64,000 bases of DNA from Ophiosphaerella korrae (lineage: Eukaryota > Ascomycota > Dothideomycetes > Pleosporales > Phaeosphaeriaceae): the NCBI GenBank assembly GCA_028456385.1, contig JALNQF010000008.1:527827-591826 (forward strand), in the 5' to 3' direction. Made by a program: the position numbers and the translations under genes. Numbering within the stretch: position 1 is the stretch's first letter; every line of letters begins with the position of its first letter. Positions 44,136-54,969 of this stretch are shown here, piece by piece. The notes under the pieces were generated by a model, which saw nothing but the letters and a program-made list of their open reading frames with translations, ran no database searches and was not told where the DNA came from.

Positions 44136-45068
44136 GGTGGGCTGTAGGGTGGCGCAATTGCGTCAGATGGGTATGTTGGTGGTTTTGATATTTCGAGATG
44201 GATTTCGAGAGGATCCTTGTCTGCCAAGACCACGGAGGTCCGACTTCACTTCATGACGACCGTCTTGTGCACCTGCCACATCCGACTCATAATCTGCGGG
44301 AATTTAACTAGAACATTCTAGTTATTCGTCTCTTTTTCGTTTACATGGTCCTAGGATAGAGATGCTGGACAATCACGAAGCTAGTTGCGCCTACGGAGCA
44401 CGATGGCCTTGAAAAATTTATACGTCACATGAAGTAAAAGAAATTGCTTGATCACCTCGATCAAAGATATCAATCAATAATTTCAGCAATTAAACATTAA
44501 CATCTTGGATGGAGCCAAGTCTCGTCTTTCCCTTTGTCAAACTACTTCTGCAAATATCCATCATCTTTTGCTTCCCGAATAATTATAGGTAATAGAACAC
44601 TTTAATTTATCAAACAATGCAGGTGGGCGTCCAAAAAATTGACCCCCCATCGCTCTAGCGATCAGATAACTCCCAGGAAGTACATGGCCACAGCTGGCAT
44701 ATCATTACCTAGACTTTCTGGGTCTTACTATAGGTTCCTTCATCGAAATGGAGACGCCAGTGAACCCTCACCTTTGCACGTTCGTTTCGTTTCAGTCACC
44801 CCAAATATACGTTCGACAATCCCAACATATTACATGATAAATTCTCAATAGCCGTGGAAGCACCGTACAGCAGCGCTGCATGCAGTGTCTTAAAAACCCT
44901 TGTCTAGCCAGCATGGCTAGTGAAAATCGTTTCATTGCTGACGAACCCTCCCCTCCAGCCCAATTTTTGACTCTGAGGCACAGGAAACTTCATTCACCTT
45001 GACGTACAGTCGCTAGCGAAACCGGCTTCACCCCAAACCCTGCTGCAACACCAATTCTACCCACCCAA
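44136..45068. other. Intergenic region left of the inverted-repeat segment
   Basis: About 930 bp of AT-rich DNA. It holds the mL40 promoter at its left end and a small hairpin word (CTAGCC...GGCTAG) at about 44912-44928. The open frame 44639-44851 has no recognisable product. Sequence near 45009-45030 (CGCTAGCGAAACC) faintly resembles, in inverted orientation, 50071-50086, so the inverted repeat may once have extended this far. Confidence 0.5.
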
Positions 45069-45187
45069 AAGCGAAAGCCTTAACACCCAACCTTACGTAT
45101 CTAGTTAGGCGCAATTGACAGACACGTGATTTGCCACAGTACAAGAAGGCACTTCTCACAAGGTCATGGCGGGAGCGGGTCAGCCAT
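45069..45187 (+). repeat. Left inverted-repeat arm
   Basis: Pairs with 49902-50028. The longest exact block is AGTTAGGCGCAATTGA (45103-45118). It lies about 330 bp past the stop codon of the NLR-like gene. Confidence 0.8.
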
Positions 45188-45515
45188 TAGGCGACGGTGT
45201 CGAGTGGAAAATCACTTTATTTACCGTTCGATATCTGGAAGTAACTCTTACATAGCTCAAACCGGTCCAAATTTGCACTAGCTCTAAAAACCCGAATTAC
45301 TACTAGTTAGCTATCTATACTTGCTCAGGTTTACGTCTTCTACGTTCCGTGCTACAAGATGCACTTCGTTAAAACAAGTATGCCCTTTGTTGGCCCTCAT
45401 AAAGCTCTTTAACTGTCCGCACTACATTAGATATTGATGGAATAGCACCGTAAGAAATACTAGTGGAAAGAACGGTAGTACAAGCGGGGAAATGCCCTAG
45501 TGAGAATCTAAGCTG
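45188..45515. other. 3' flank of the NLR-like gene inside the inverted repeats
   Basis: About 330 bp, TA-rich with several CTAG words. No reading frame or repeat of note. Probably 3' untranslated and terminator sequence of the NLR-like gene. Confidence 0.5.
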
Positions 45516-48500
45516 CTAAGAAAAGTTACCGTACGATTGCAGCAGCTCAACTACCGCATCGTGTCCGTTTACTGCCGCCCACAATAACGGCGTCTGTCTG
45601 TTCTCGTCCTTCGCGTCAACGTCGGCCTTGCCTGTGTCGAGCAGCAGTTTGACTACCGCCTCATGTCCGTTTACTGCCGCCCACCATAGCGGCGTCAGTC
45701 TGTATTGAGTATCCTTTGAGTCGACGTCGACCTTGCCTGTGTCGAGCAGCAGTTTGACTACCGCCTCGTGTCCGTTTACTGCTGCCCACCATAGCGGCGT
45801 CCGTCTGTATTGAGTATCCTTTGAGTCGACGTTAACCTTGCCTGTATCGAGTAGCAGCTTGACTACCGCCTCATGTCCATTCTCTGCTGCCCATGATAGC
45901 AACGTCCGTCCGTTCTTGTCCTTCGCGTCAACGTTGACCTTGCCTGTGTCCAGCAGTAGCTTGACTACCGCCTCGTGTCCATTCTCTGCTGCCCGTGATA
46001 GCAGCGTCTGTCCGTTCTCGTCCTTCGCGTCAACGTCGACCTTGCCTGTGTCGAGCAGCAGCTTGACTACCGCCTCGCGTCCGTTTACTGCCGCCCACCG
46101 TAACAGCGTCTGTCCGTTCTCGTCCTTCGCGTCAACGTCGGCCTTGCCTGTGTCGAGCAGCAGTTTGACTACCGCCTCGTGTCCGTTTACTGCCGCCCAC
46201 CATAGCGGCGTTGGTCCGATCTTGTCCTTCGCGTCAATGTTGACCTTGCCTGTGTCGAGCAGCAGCTTGACTACCGCCTCGTGTCCATTCTCTGCTGCCC
46301 ATGATAGCGACGTCAGTCCGTTCTCGTCCTTCGCATCAATGTCGACCTTGCCTGTGTCCAGCAGTAGCTTGACTACCGCCTCGTGTCCATTCTCTGCTGC
46401 CCATGATAGCGACGTCTGTCCGTTCTCGTCCTTCGCATCAATGTCGACCTTGCCTGTGTCGAGCAGTAGCTTGACTACCGCCTCGTGTCCATTCTCTGCT
46501 GCCCATGATAGCGACGTCTGTCCGTTCTTGTCCTTCGCGTCAATGTCGATCTTGCCTGTGTCCAGCAGTAGCTTGACTACCGCCTCGTGTCCGTTTACTG
46601 CCGCCCACCATAGCGGCGTCCGTCCGTTCTCGTCATTCGCGTCAACATCGACCTTACCTGTGTCGAGCAGCAGCTTGACTATAGGCTTATGCCCTTTTCG
46701 TGCTGCCCATGATAGTGGCGTCCATCCGCAGGCGTCCTTTACGTCAATCTCAACCACACCCGTCTCATGCAGTCGCTGGACTACCGCCTCTTGCCCGTTT
46801 TCCGCCGCCCATGAAAGTGGCGTCCTTCCGTCCTCATCGCTCGCATTAAAATCGTGCTTTTGCGTTTGGCGCAGCAATACCAGCGCCATATCTTGTTGAC
46901 ACTCCCTTGTGGCAAGAAGTAGTGGCGTGTTCCCATTAGAGTCCTTCCTACTAACATTAACATCTCTTTCCAGTAAGTACGCATCTAAAGCGCTCTTCGA
47001 GCCAAGTGCGATTAGAAAATGAAGCGTCGTCGTTCTAATAAATGGCCAGCCTACGGGCATGTAGACCCTATTAGGATCAAAGACCGTCCATATGCCTGCA
47101 ACTTTCCCTAATGACTCAGACTGTACATCCCATTGGAAGAGCATGAGCAAATCATCCTGCAATATTCCGTGTTGCTCCGCCTTCCGAATGTGATCAAATA
47201 CAAACCGTGTTGCATAGGGTACTAATGGAAATCTTGCTGAGAGAGTGCCACGAGGGAGCTGAATCGCTTCTAGTACTTCCTTCAATGCTAAATACCTGAG
47301 GCATGACCTTGACACCTCAAAGTGCCCGGCTCCGACATATGATCGAGAGACATATTGATGACGTCCGATGTTCTTGAAAAATCTTTGTAGTAGATAGTCG
47401 GCAACTGATTGATGAATAAACTGTGCCTCCTGGTCTGACTCTTCTCCGCCTAGCTCATACTGTTCGTAAACATCACGGGTCTGAAACTCTACTAGCCCCC
47501 TTGATATATGCTTGACACGCCTTTCGAACTGACCTAGAGTCTCAGCCCAGCTCTTATTGCGCCTGAGTTCAGAAACAGTTGTGTAAGTCATGTCCTGATC
47601 AGTCGCAAGAGCGTCTCGAAGCTCCTGCGTTGACAACGGCCGTTCGGCAAAAAGAACCCACTGAAAGAGCTTAACCATCTCGTGTTCCTCAGCTTCAGTA
47701 AAACCACTTAGAATGTTGGTATATAGCTTGTCGAGAGTTTGCGGCATAGATGCGATTATTTTGTGCAGCTCTTCTACCCTCATTCCAATCGCATTACCAT
47801 CAATTACTAAAGTAGTAACTAGAATAGCCCACTGAAATCCTCCCTGGGCTTTTGATAGGATCGCCTTCTGGATTTGATTGCGTTTCCAATCTGGTCTGAT
47901 TTCCTTTAACTGTTTCTGGATAACTGATTGGATGTCCTTGCGATTTCGCTTCTCTACAGAGGTTGTTGGGATAGTATCAATACCTAGAATTGGATAGTGT
48001 CTGGAAGAAACGCATATCTTAACCTGGGATTCTTCGCTGTTAACGTCTTCCATAAGGTCTTTAAAGTACCTTAGCAAGATTTTAGCGGCGTCTTCTCCAC
48101 ACTCATCTAATGCGTCAATAAAGATAATAACGGGCTGATGCTTTGAACCCTTTGTTAGAACAACGGATAAAACGTCTTGAAGCTCCTTGTCGGTCCACTT
48201 CCACCTATTCGCCGTGTAAGCACCAAACCGTTCCTCCTGGTCTTCAAATAACTTAGTAAGCTGAGATAGATACTCTGGAAAGTATTTGAGCATATTATTC
48301 AATAGTGCACGGTATATACCTAACGGTGTTTTCTGCAGGTCCGTTCCTTGGCCGTGGATGAAAAAGGATAAAATAAGCTCTCCAGACTGCCTTCGATGCA
48401 TCTCCGTAACAGCGGATTTCATGAGCACAGACTTGCCGGCGCCAGGATTCCCTTTGATCCAGAAAAGTCCTCGGGATTTCTTTATCCAAGCTCGATATTC

Positions 48501-49538
48501 TGGATCTTCGAGGAGCCACTGGCAAGTGTCCTTTGCAGGTTCAATGCGTTTGTATCTCTGCTCTTGTTCTGGAAACGAGAGTGATCTGAGACAATCTGCG
48601 CCCGGTTAGTGGCTTATCGAGGGGTTATTCATAATCTACATACCTTTTTCCTGAGATGAAAGCAGTGCGGATGCTGCAACATTATCAACATACGTGTCTT
48701 TACAGAGTAGAGCATGACGATAAATACCTCGAACAACAGACTTGCACTTTGTTCCATTAGTCACAGCAGACGTTTTTGACTGCGAGACATCCCTTAGAGA
48801 CTCTTTGATCTCTTTTCGGAGCCGCTTGAACGCGTTGTCTTCCCCTTCGCCATAGATAAGCGGCATGAAGATACCAAATATGCCTAGTAGAGAGTACGCT
48901 TTGTCTTCTTTGCGCGTGGTCTGGCGCTTCTTCGTCCATAACAGCCGCTCCTCATCATCGAAATCACATAAAGAGGTTCCTCGGAGGGCAAGAATAGGGA
49001 TGCCTGTAATCTCGTGGATTTGTTGTTCCAAAATCCTCTTATTACCTAGTTGCTTGCCTTCTCGAGAGTAAAACTTGACGATACGCGGGGCAAGAAGCTC
49101 TTGCAGAGTCCAGCCCCGGGTGAACCATCGGCTTTCCCGAAAAGCCGGCTCCCAGGTAAACTCAAACAATTCATAGTTAGCTTTCCGCTTAGCTTTCGAG
49201 ACATCTGCTAGATAGACGTAGCATTCTGCCGCATTCTTGTACCAGCGGAACATCGAGTTGATGGCATCCTGAAGTTCGACGTGATCTGCCTTGTTGATGC
49301 AGCAGGTGTCCACCCAGAAGTGCTGCAGGCCATCGCGCTCAGCCTGTTGTGCACAGAACCGGATCTTTTCATAGCCTGACTTGTTCTTCCCGGTGTTATT
49401 CGTCAAGTCATCAAAGGTCACCTCTTGACCCTCCTGCCAGGTATGCGAGAGTATCGCATAGGGAGGAACTTTGTCGTTGCCAATTAAGTCCTTGGTGAAG
49501 CAGAACTTATCTGTGCTGACGCGCCTTAAAAGCCGCAT
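45516..49538 (-). CDS. NLR-like heterokaryon-incompatibility protein: HET-NACHT-ankyrin repeats
   Basis: The model is complement(join(45516..48595, 48644..49538)), 1324 aa, starting at MRLLRRVSTDKF. The longer frame upstream opens at TTG. Residues about 25-240 form a HET domain: YAILSHTWQ, HFWVDTCCINKAD, CYVYLADV, RGWTLQELLAP, and then AYSLLGIFGIFMPLIYGEGE. A 48-bp intron follows, then a NACHT NTPase with Walker A GNPGAGKS (about 347-354) and Walker B IIFIDALDE (about 455-463). After a helical linker, about 14 ankyrin repeats of 33-35 residues plus a partial one fill the C-terminus (from about residue 820). Eleven of these are nearly identical (core HEAVVKLLLDTGK). By family such proteins sense non-self through the repeats and trigger cell death through HET. 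All visible catalytic motifs are intact and no stop interrupts it. Specificity is unknown. Confidence 0.92.
45531..46740 (-). repeat. Tandem array of ~99-105-bp ankyrin-coding units
   Basis: About eleven head-to-tail units, each encoding GHEAVVKLLLDTGK plus a variable link. They differ at a limited set of positions: S/L/P and S/W/R around the TxLxWAA motif, V/I/A near the V-D-I-D segment, and NENG/DENG/DKNG/DTQYR at the turn. Two units are longer (SKDTQYR). Nucleotide identity between units is visibly very high. Confidence 0.9.
48596..48643 (-). other. Intron between HET- and NACHT-coding exons
   Basis: 48-bp GT-AG intron (GTATGT ... GCGCAG). Splicing joins SSQEKD to CLRSLSFPEQE. Without it the HET exon ends in a stop three codons later. 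Confidence 0.85.
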
Positions 49539-49901
49539 CACGCTGTGGGCGAATTTTGTAAACGCAAACGGTGAAAATAGGTCTAGGAGTCTCAAACGTA
49601 GCAGGCTGGGCGAAGCGATGACGCACGGCAGCTTGATGGCCTGTCGAAGACATCAACGCCAGCTGTCGAGTATGCTGCGAGTGCGGAAAACCAGAGAATG
49701 TCAGTTAATACAGGAGAGCCGGACGTGGCAGAAGATGGTTCAAGAAGTCGGTAGTTTAGGATAGGCTGCACTCCAAGCACGCGAGGCTGAAGGCACAGCC
49801 CGGACTGTAGCGGAGTGAGGCTGATGCAGGCGTCGAAGAGGGCATGTGACTGGAGATACTCGAGTGGTAATTACAATACCTCTCCACCGCTAGTAGGGAG
49901 G
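49539..49901. promoter_or_regulatory. Promoter/leader of the NLR-like gene inside the inverted repeats
   Basis: About 360 bp between the start codon and the right inverted-repeat arm. Open frames on either strand (49471-49764, 49592-49780) are short and unrecognised. The gene's promoter must lie here or reach into the right arm. Confidence 0.5.
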
Positions 49902-50028
49902 ATGGCCGACCCGCACCTACCATACCCTTGTGTGATAGAGAAGCACCTTCTTGTACTGTAGCGAATCACGTGTCTGTATCAATTGCGCCTAACTGGATAT
50001 GTAAGGTTAGGTACCAAGGCTTTCGCTT
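49902..50028 (-). repeat. Right inverted-repeat arm
   Basis: Reverse complement of 45069-45187 with substitutions and small gaps. The exact block TCAATTGCGCCTAACT spans 49979-49994. Confidence 0.8.
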
Positions 50029-50430
50029 AAGCTAGCTAATAGGGTTCCGAGCTACCCGGGGTTTCGAGCTACTCCTTAGAAATTAGCTACCTATCTGTAA
50101 CGGGGCTCCAAGTTGTCGACTACCTGAAGTCCCAAGGGGGGGGGGTTAGGTGGATTGAAGAGTGATGACTAAGGAACGGGTGGTGATCGTGCAATGAACT
50201 GTGAACAATAGAATGATTCCCAACAGGCGATGTCAAAGTATTGTCGTTCTTGGTCAGAGATTGGATTGCCGATGCCATCCTTAATGATGCGCATTGCTAC
50301 TGACTATATACCTATGTTGCTCTGTTGATCTGTGGTGTTCCTTAGTCCGTGCGCCCTACAGATCCACGGATCGCGTCGCGTGTCCCAGTTATGTGTTGTC
50401 TCCCAATCCAGGTCGTTACCCCGCTTATCC
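50029..50430. other. Transition zone between gene-bearing DNA and the AT-rich block
   Basis: Ordinary base composition with CA/TG dinucleotides still present. It includes two related words, TTCCGAGCTACCC and TTTCGAGCTACTCC (50045-50087), and a G10 run (50136-50145). The switch to the AT-rich block occurs within a few tens of bases around 50430-50460. Confidence 0.55.
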
Positions 50431-53400
50431 CATGCTTCGTTAGCACTTAAGCTAGAACTAATTAGTTCTATTTCGATTTCTTCTATAACACTCGTAACAA
50501 TTTATATTAAAACTATAGGGAATAATAATAGTATTATTAGGAATAAAATATTAAATATTAATAGTATATTATCTATAGATAGATAAATAATTAGAACGTA
50601 TAAACTAGATAGTAGAATAGTACTTTAGATGCTATCTTAACTATAACTAGAATAATTAGGTATTATTACTACTTATAGTATAGTATATATATAATAGTAT
50701 AAAGAATATAGTAATAAAAGTATTACTCTTATTTATAAACTATAGATTTAATCCTAATATATATTAGATACTAAAAGATATATAGTTTTAAACTCTAAGT
50801 AAAAAAGCTTTATAAATAAACTAAAAGAAATATATAATTAACTATAATAAGATATAGAATTCTTATAAAATTAAATAGTAAAGTACTATAATTATAGAGG
50901 AGTTATTTCTTATATCTTTTATTTTCGTACTAATATTAGAAAGTTTATAACTTACTAATATTTAACTACCTTTCTACTATTAGTTAGTACTTAGTACTTA
51001 CTTAGATAGCTTTATTTACTATTTACTCTTTTTAGTTAATTATTAAAACTACTTTATTAAATTATTTTACGTAAAGTTTACTTTATATAATAGTAAATCT
51101 TTATAAATATTTTACTTTTATTAGCTTTTCTATAACCTAGAACTATACTAGTAGCTTTTTTACTTATACTAGAGTTATTATAAAATAGCTAATTATAGCT
51201 AACTTTTAATTAAGCTTAGTTAGCTAAAAAGAACTATACTACTAAGAATTAGATCCTACTTTAGCTATAGCGTACTAGGTAGCTCCTTAAGTTTACTATA
51301 TTATAGTTCTAGTTAAGGTTTCTAGTACTATTTTTTTACTAGTACTTATACTAATATTTTAGAAAAAAATATATACTAAAGAAAAGTAGTTTAACTACTT
51401 TATAAGTTATAAAGCTTTAGCTTATATTTACTATATATACTTAAGTAAAGGTATACTTATACTAGGTATTAAACCTAAGTAGTAGTACTAAAGAAAGAAA
51501 AAACCTCTAAACTTATATAAATTACTAGTACTTAATTTATAAGAATTAAGTAGTAAAGTACTCTAAACCTTACTAAAACTATTACTAGCTAGTACTAAAG
51601 ATCTAAATCTCTATAAACTAATAGCTAAACGTACTAATATAGTATATAACTACTATAACTTAGCTTATTATACTATAACTTAGTTATATAAAAAATCTTC
51701 TATCTTCTTAAAAGCTAGCTTTTTAAACTAAAATAATACTAGCTTATAACCTCTTTATTACTTAAACTAAGTATATATATAAGATAAAGATATACTATAA
51801 ATAGTAAACTATAGATCTAGTAAAAAACTAAGAAAATACTCTAAAGCTACTATACTATAAAAAATCTATAAAATATATACTAAAACTAAGTTTTTAGAAA
51901 AATAAACCTAAAGACTTACTATACTAACTACTCTAATAAAAAAAGTAATAAGTAACTTCTAATAATATTTTAAGACTTCTTTATAAAAAAAAAAAATAAG
52001 TAATAGAATTTATATCTTTTATTTAGCTAAAACTACTTAGTAAACTTAATTTCTAACCTAATATAATTTTCTAATAAGTACTATATACTTTTTTAGCTAA
52101 TAGCTTTATAATAAACCTAGCTACTCTTAACTAACTTATTATAAAAGAATTTAACTTAAATATAAACTTTACTCTCTTTAACTAAAGTAGCCCTCTAAAG
52201 TATAAACTAGTTACTAAGGTCTTTTTTAATAACTAGACTATATTAAATAACTTAATTAATAATACCTAACTAAATATTAGCTAAGTATTATTACTCTAGC
52301 TTATACTTAAGCTTAAGAACCTAGAAAAGTTAAAAAATAACTTACTACTAAATACTATAATTAATAAAGACTTACTACTAAAAATAGTTTTTATATCTTA
52401 AGATAAACTTAAAAAATTACTTACTAAGTTTACTAAGCTCTAACTCTTATTTTATACTCTATTACTAACTTTATACTAAGAAATTAAAGATAATAAACTT
52501 AGTAATTACTTATTTCTTAGATAGTTTACTTTAGCTAAAATAGTATTATACCTAGTAGTTATAAATATATAGATATAAGACGTAATTAATATAGTAAATA
52601 AAAAAAACTAGAAGCTTATAGCTATAGTAAGTAAAGTAGATAAATAACTTTTTTAATAAGATAACTAATTAGCTTAATTCTAAGAATACTTAGCGTAATT
52701 ACTACTAGACTATAACTATATTATAGAGTAATATAATACTTTAAGCTAAAAAGCTACTTAGTATAAAGCTCTATAAAAAGAAGCTATAGTAAAATATAAC
52801 TACTTATATAAAGTAGTAATTTACTAAGAAAACTTAATAGCTAAATAAACTAAGCTAAAAACTTTTAACTTTAATATACTAGTAAAAAAAGATATAAAAC
52901 TACTTTATACTAAAATCTTACTATAAAGCTAGTAACCTAGCTTCTTTAAAAGAAAGTTTAAACTTTAAGTACTAGTAGTAAGCTACTATATCTTTAATAA
53001 AGAAGAGTTTACTCTAACTCTTTTTTTAACTAGTATCTAAGAGCTAGCCTTTAATTTTTACTAATATAAAGAATAAAAAAACTACTTTATAAAATCTTTA
53101 TAATTTTTAAGTATAAAATACTATATAAATATTATATCTTTTACTTAGTCTATAGATAATTACTTTATTACTAATAGAAAAAAATATATTAGCTTATAAA
53201 CCTAAGCTAACGTTATTATATACTACTATATAAGATTAGCTTACTTATACTTTACTATTCTAAATAGTATTACTTACTTATACTAAGAAAGATTTATATA
53301 TTTCTTTATACTTTTCTCCTAATTTAGTAATATAAATATAGTAGGATTAGGAAAAGTATATTATAAAACCTTAGAAATAGCTAAATTTAGACTAGATTAA

Positions 53401-54969
53401 CTAATCTATAAAACTACCTAGTTAGTATAAGCTAAATCCTTCTCTAAATTTAATAATATTAGCCTTAAACTATAATAAAACTAATAGCTATATAATATCT
53501 ACTTTTAAAAAAAGCTATAACCTTAGCTTAAAAAAGCTACTAGTACTACCTCTAGTATTTATAATAGCCCTACTAATTTTTAAAAGATAATCTTAATATT
53601 AGAAAATAAAGTAAATAATTATAACCTAGATATAAGCTCTAAGTAAACCTAGGTTTATACTCTAGTACTTATAAAAGCTAAACTAAGAGTATAGATATAA
53701 AACTTTAAAGAAGAACTAGCTATAACTTTATAAAAATTAAAATACTATTAACTATAACTAGAAAGTATATTTAAAAGAATATACCTAACTAGTAAAAAAG
53801 CTACTCTAATTAAAACTAAAAACTCTAAAATAATTTTATACTAAAGCTATAAAAAGATAAGTATTAAGAAACTAGACTATACTACTTATAAATAAATAAA
53901 AGCTACTAGATTTAAAATACTTACTAATACTATAAACTACTATATAACTACTTATATAGTAATAGACTCTAAAATAGATATAGAAATAGAGTACTAATTT
54001 TTTAAATATAACTCTTAACTAGATATAGAGCTAGAACTAGAGCTTAACTTAGACTAGGATTTAGAAAATAATATTCTTTAAGCCTAAAGCTTTAACTTAA
54101 GAATTATATAAACTAAAAGAGTATAATTTACTACTAGAGTATAAACTTTAGTATAGCTATATCTTATATACTTACTTATAGAATATAAATAGTTTAGTAT
54201 AAAAAACTATTAACTAACCTAATAAGAGCTAAGTAAAACTAATTCTTATTTACTAGCTTTTTAAGTAAAGACTATATAGTACTCTATATAGCTAGAACCT
54301 TAGCTAATAATAGAGCTAATATAAACTTTATTTACTAAAAATTTACTTAAAAAACTATAAAATTATAAACTATCTAGTTACTTTAACTTATTATCTATAA
54401 AAGATATAATAGTTCTCTATCTTAGTCTATTATATATTAAGTTAAGTTATACTTATAAGTAAGTATATATATTAAATAGACTTCTACTTATATTATTAAA
54501 AATATAAGCTAATTTAACTTTAATTTAAGATTTTTATAGTATAAGGCCTATACTATTAAACTTAACTACTATAATAGAATATTATTATTCTCTAATATTT
54601 ACTATTAATAGTACTACTAGATAACTAATAAAATCTCCTTAGTAGTATACTATAGTATACTTAGATATTACTCTACTATAGCTTTAAAGAAACTAGTACT
54701 TAAACTATTATTTACTCTTATAAAGCTTTTAAGTAAGTACTTTAATAAGTATAAATAGAACTTAATAATAGATATTTAAACTATTAGTTATTATATAATT
54801 AAGGCTTTTACTAAAAGAAGTAAATATATACTTATAGTACTTACTTTAAATAAAATACTACTATTAGTATACTACTATAAAGTAGCTAGAAAAGTAGATT
54901 ATATATAATTTTATAAACTACTAGCTATAGTAAAACTTAAAGATATTTTATTTATAGAACTACTCTAAC

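Larger units (their letters stand above)
45069..50028. mobile_element. Segment bounded by ~120-bp inverted repeats carrying a HET-NACHT-ANK gene
   Basis: Left arm 45069-45187, right arm 49902-50028 in reverse complement. The shared blocks occur in order: AAGCGAAAGCCT, AACCTTAC, AGTTAGGCGCAATTGA, CAGACACGTGATT, ACAGTACAAGAAGG, CTTCTC, ACAAGG and GCGGGTC. They are separated by substitutions and 1-3 base gaps. The only gene inside is the NLR-like gene; no transposase is present. I found no convincing target-site duplication directly outside the arms. Possible readings are a non-autonomous element that carries a host gene, or two MITE copies that happen to lie in opposite orientation on either side. 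The arms are seen directly; mobility is inference. Confidence 0.55.

Noticed and set aside
45838..46899. 353-codon open frame on the + strand opposite the ankyrin repeats (PVSSSSLTTASCPF... repeated)
   Set aside because: It is the antisense of a codon-periodic tandem repeat. The minus strand encodes intact ankyrin repeats continuous with NACHT, so the + frame is a shadow.
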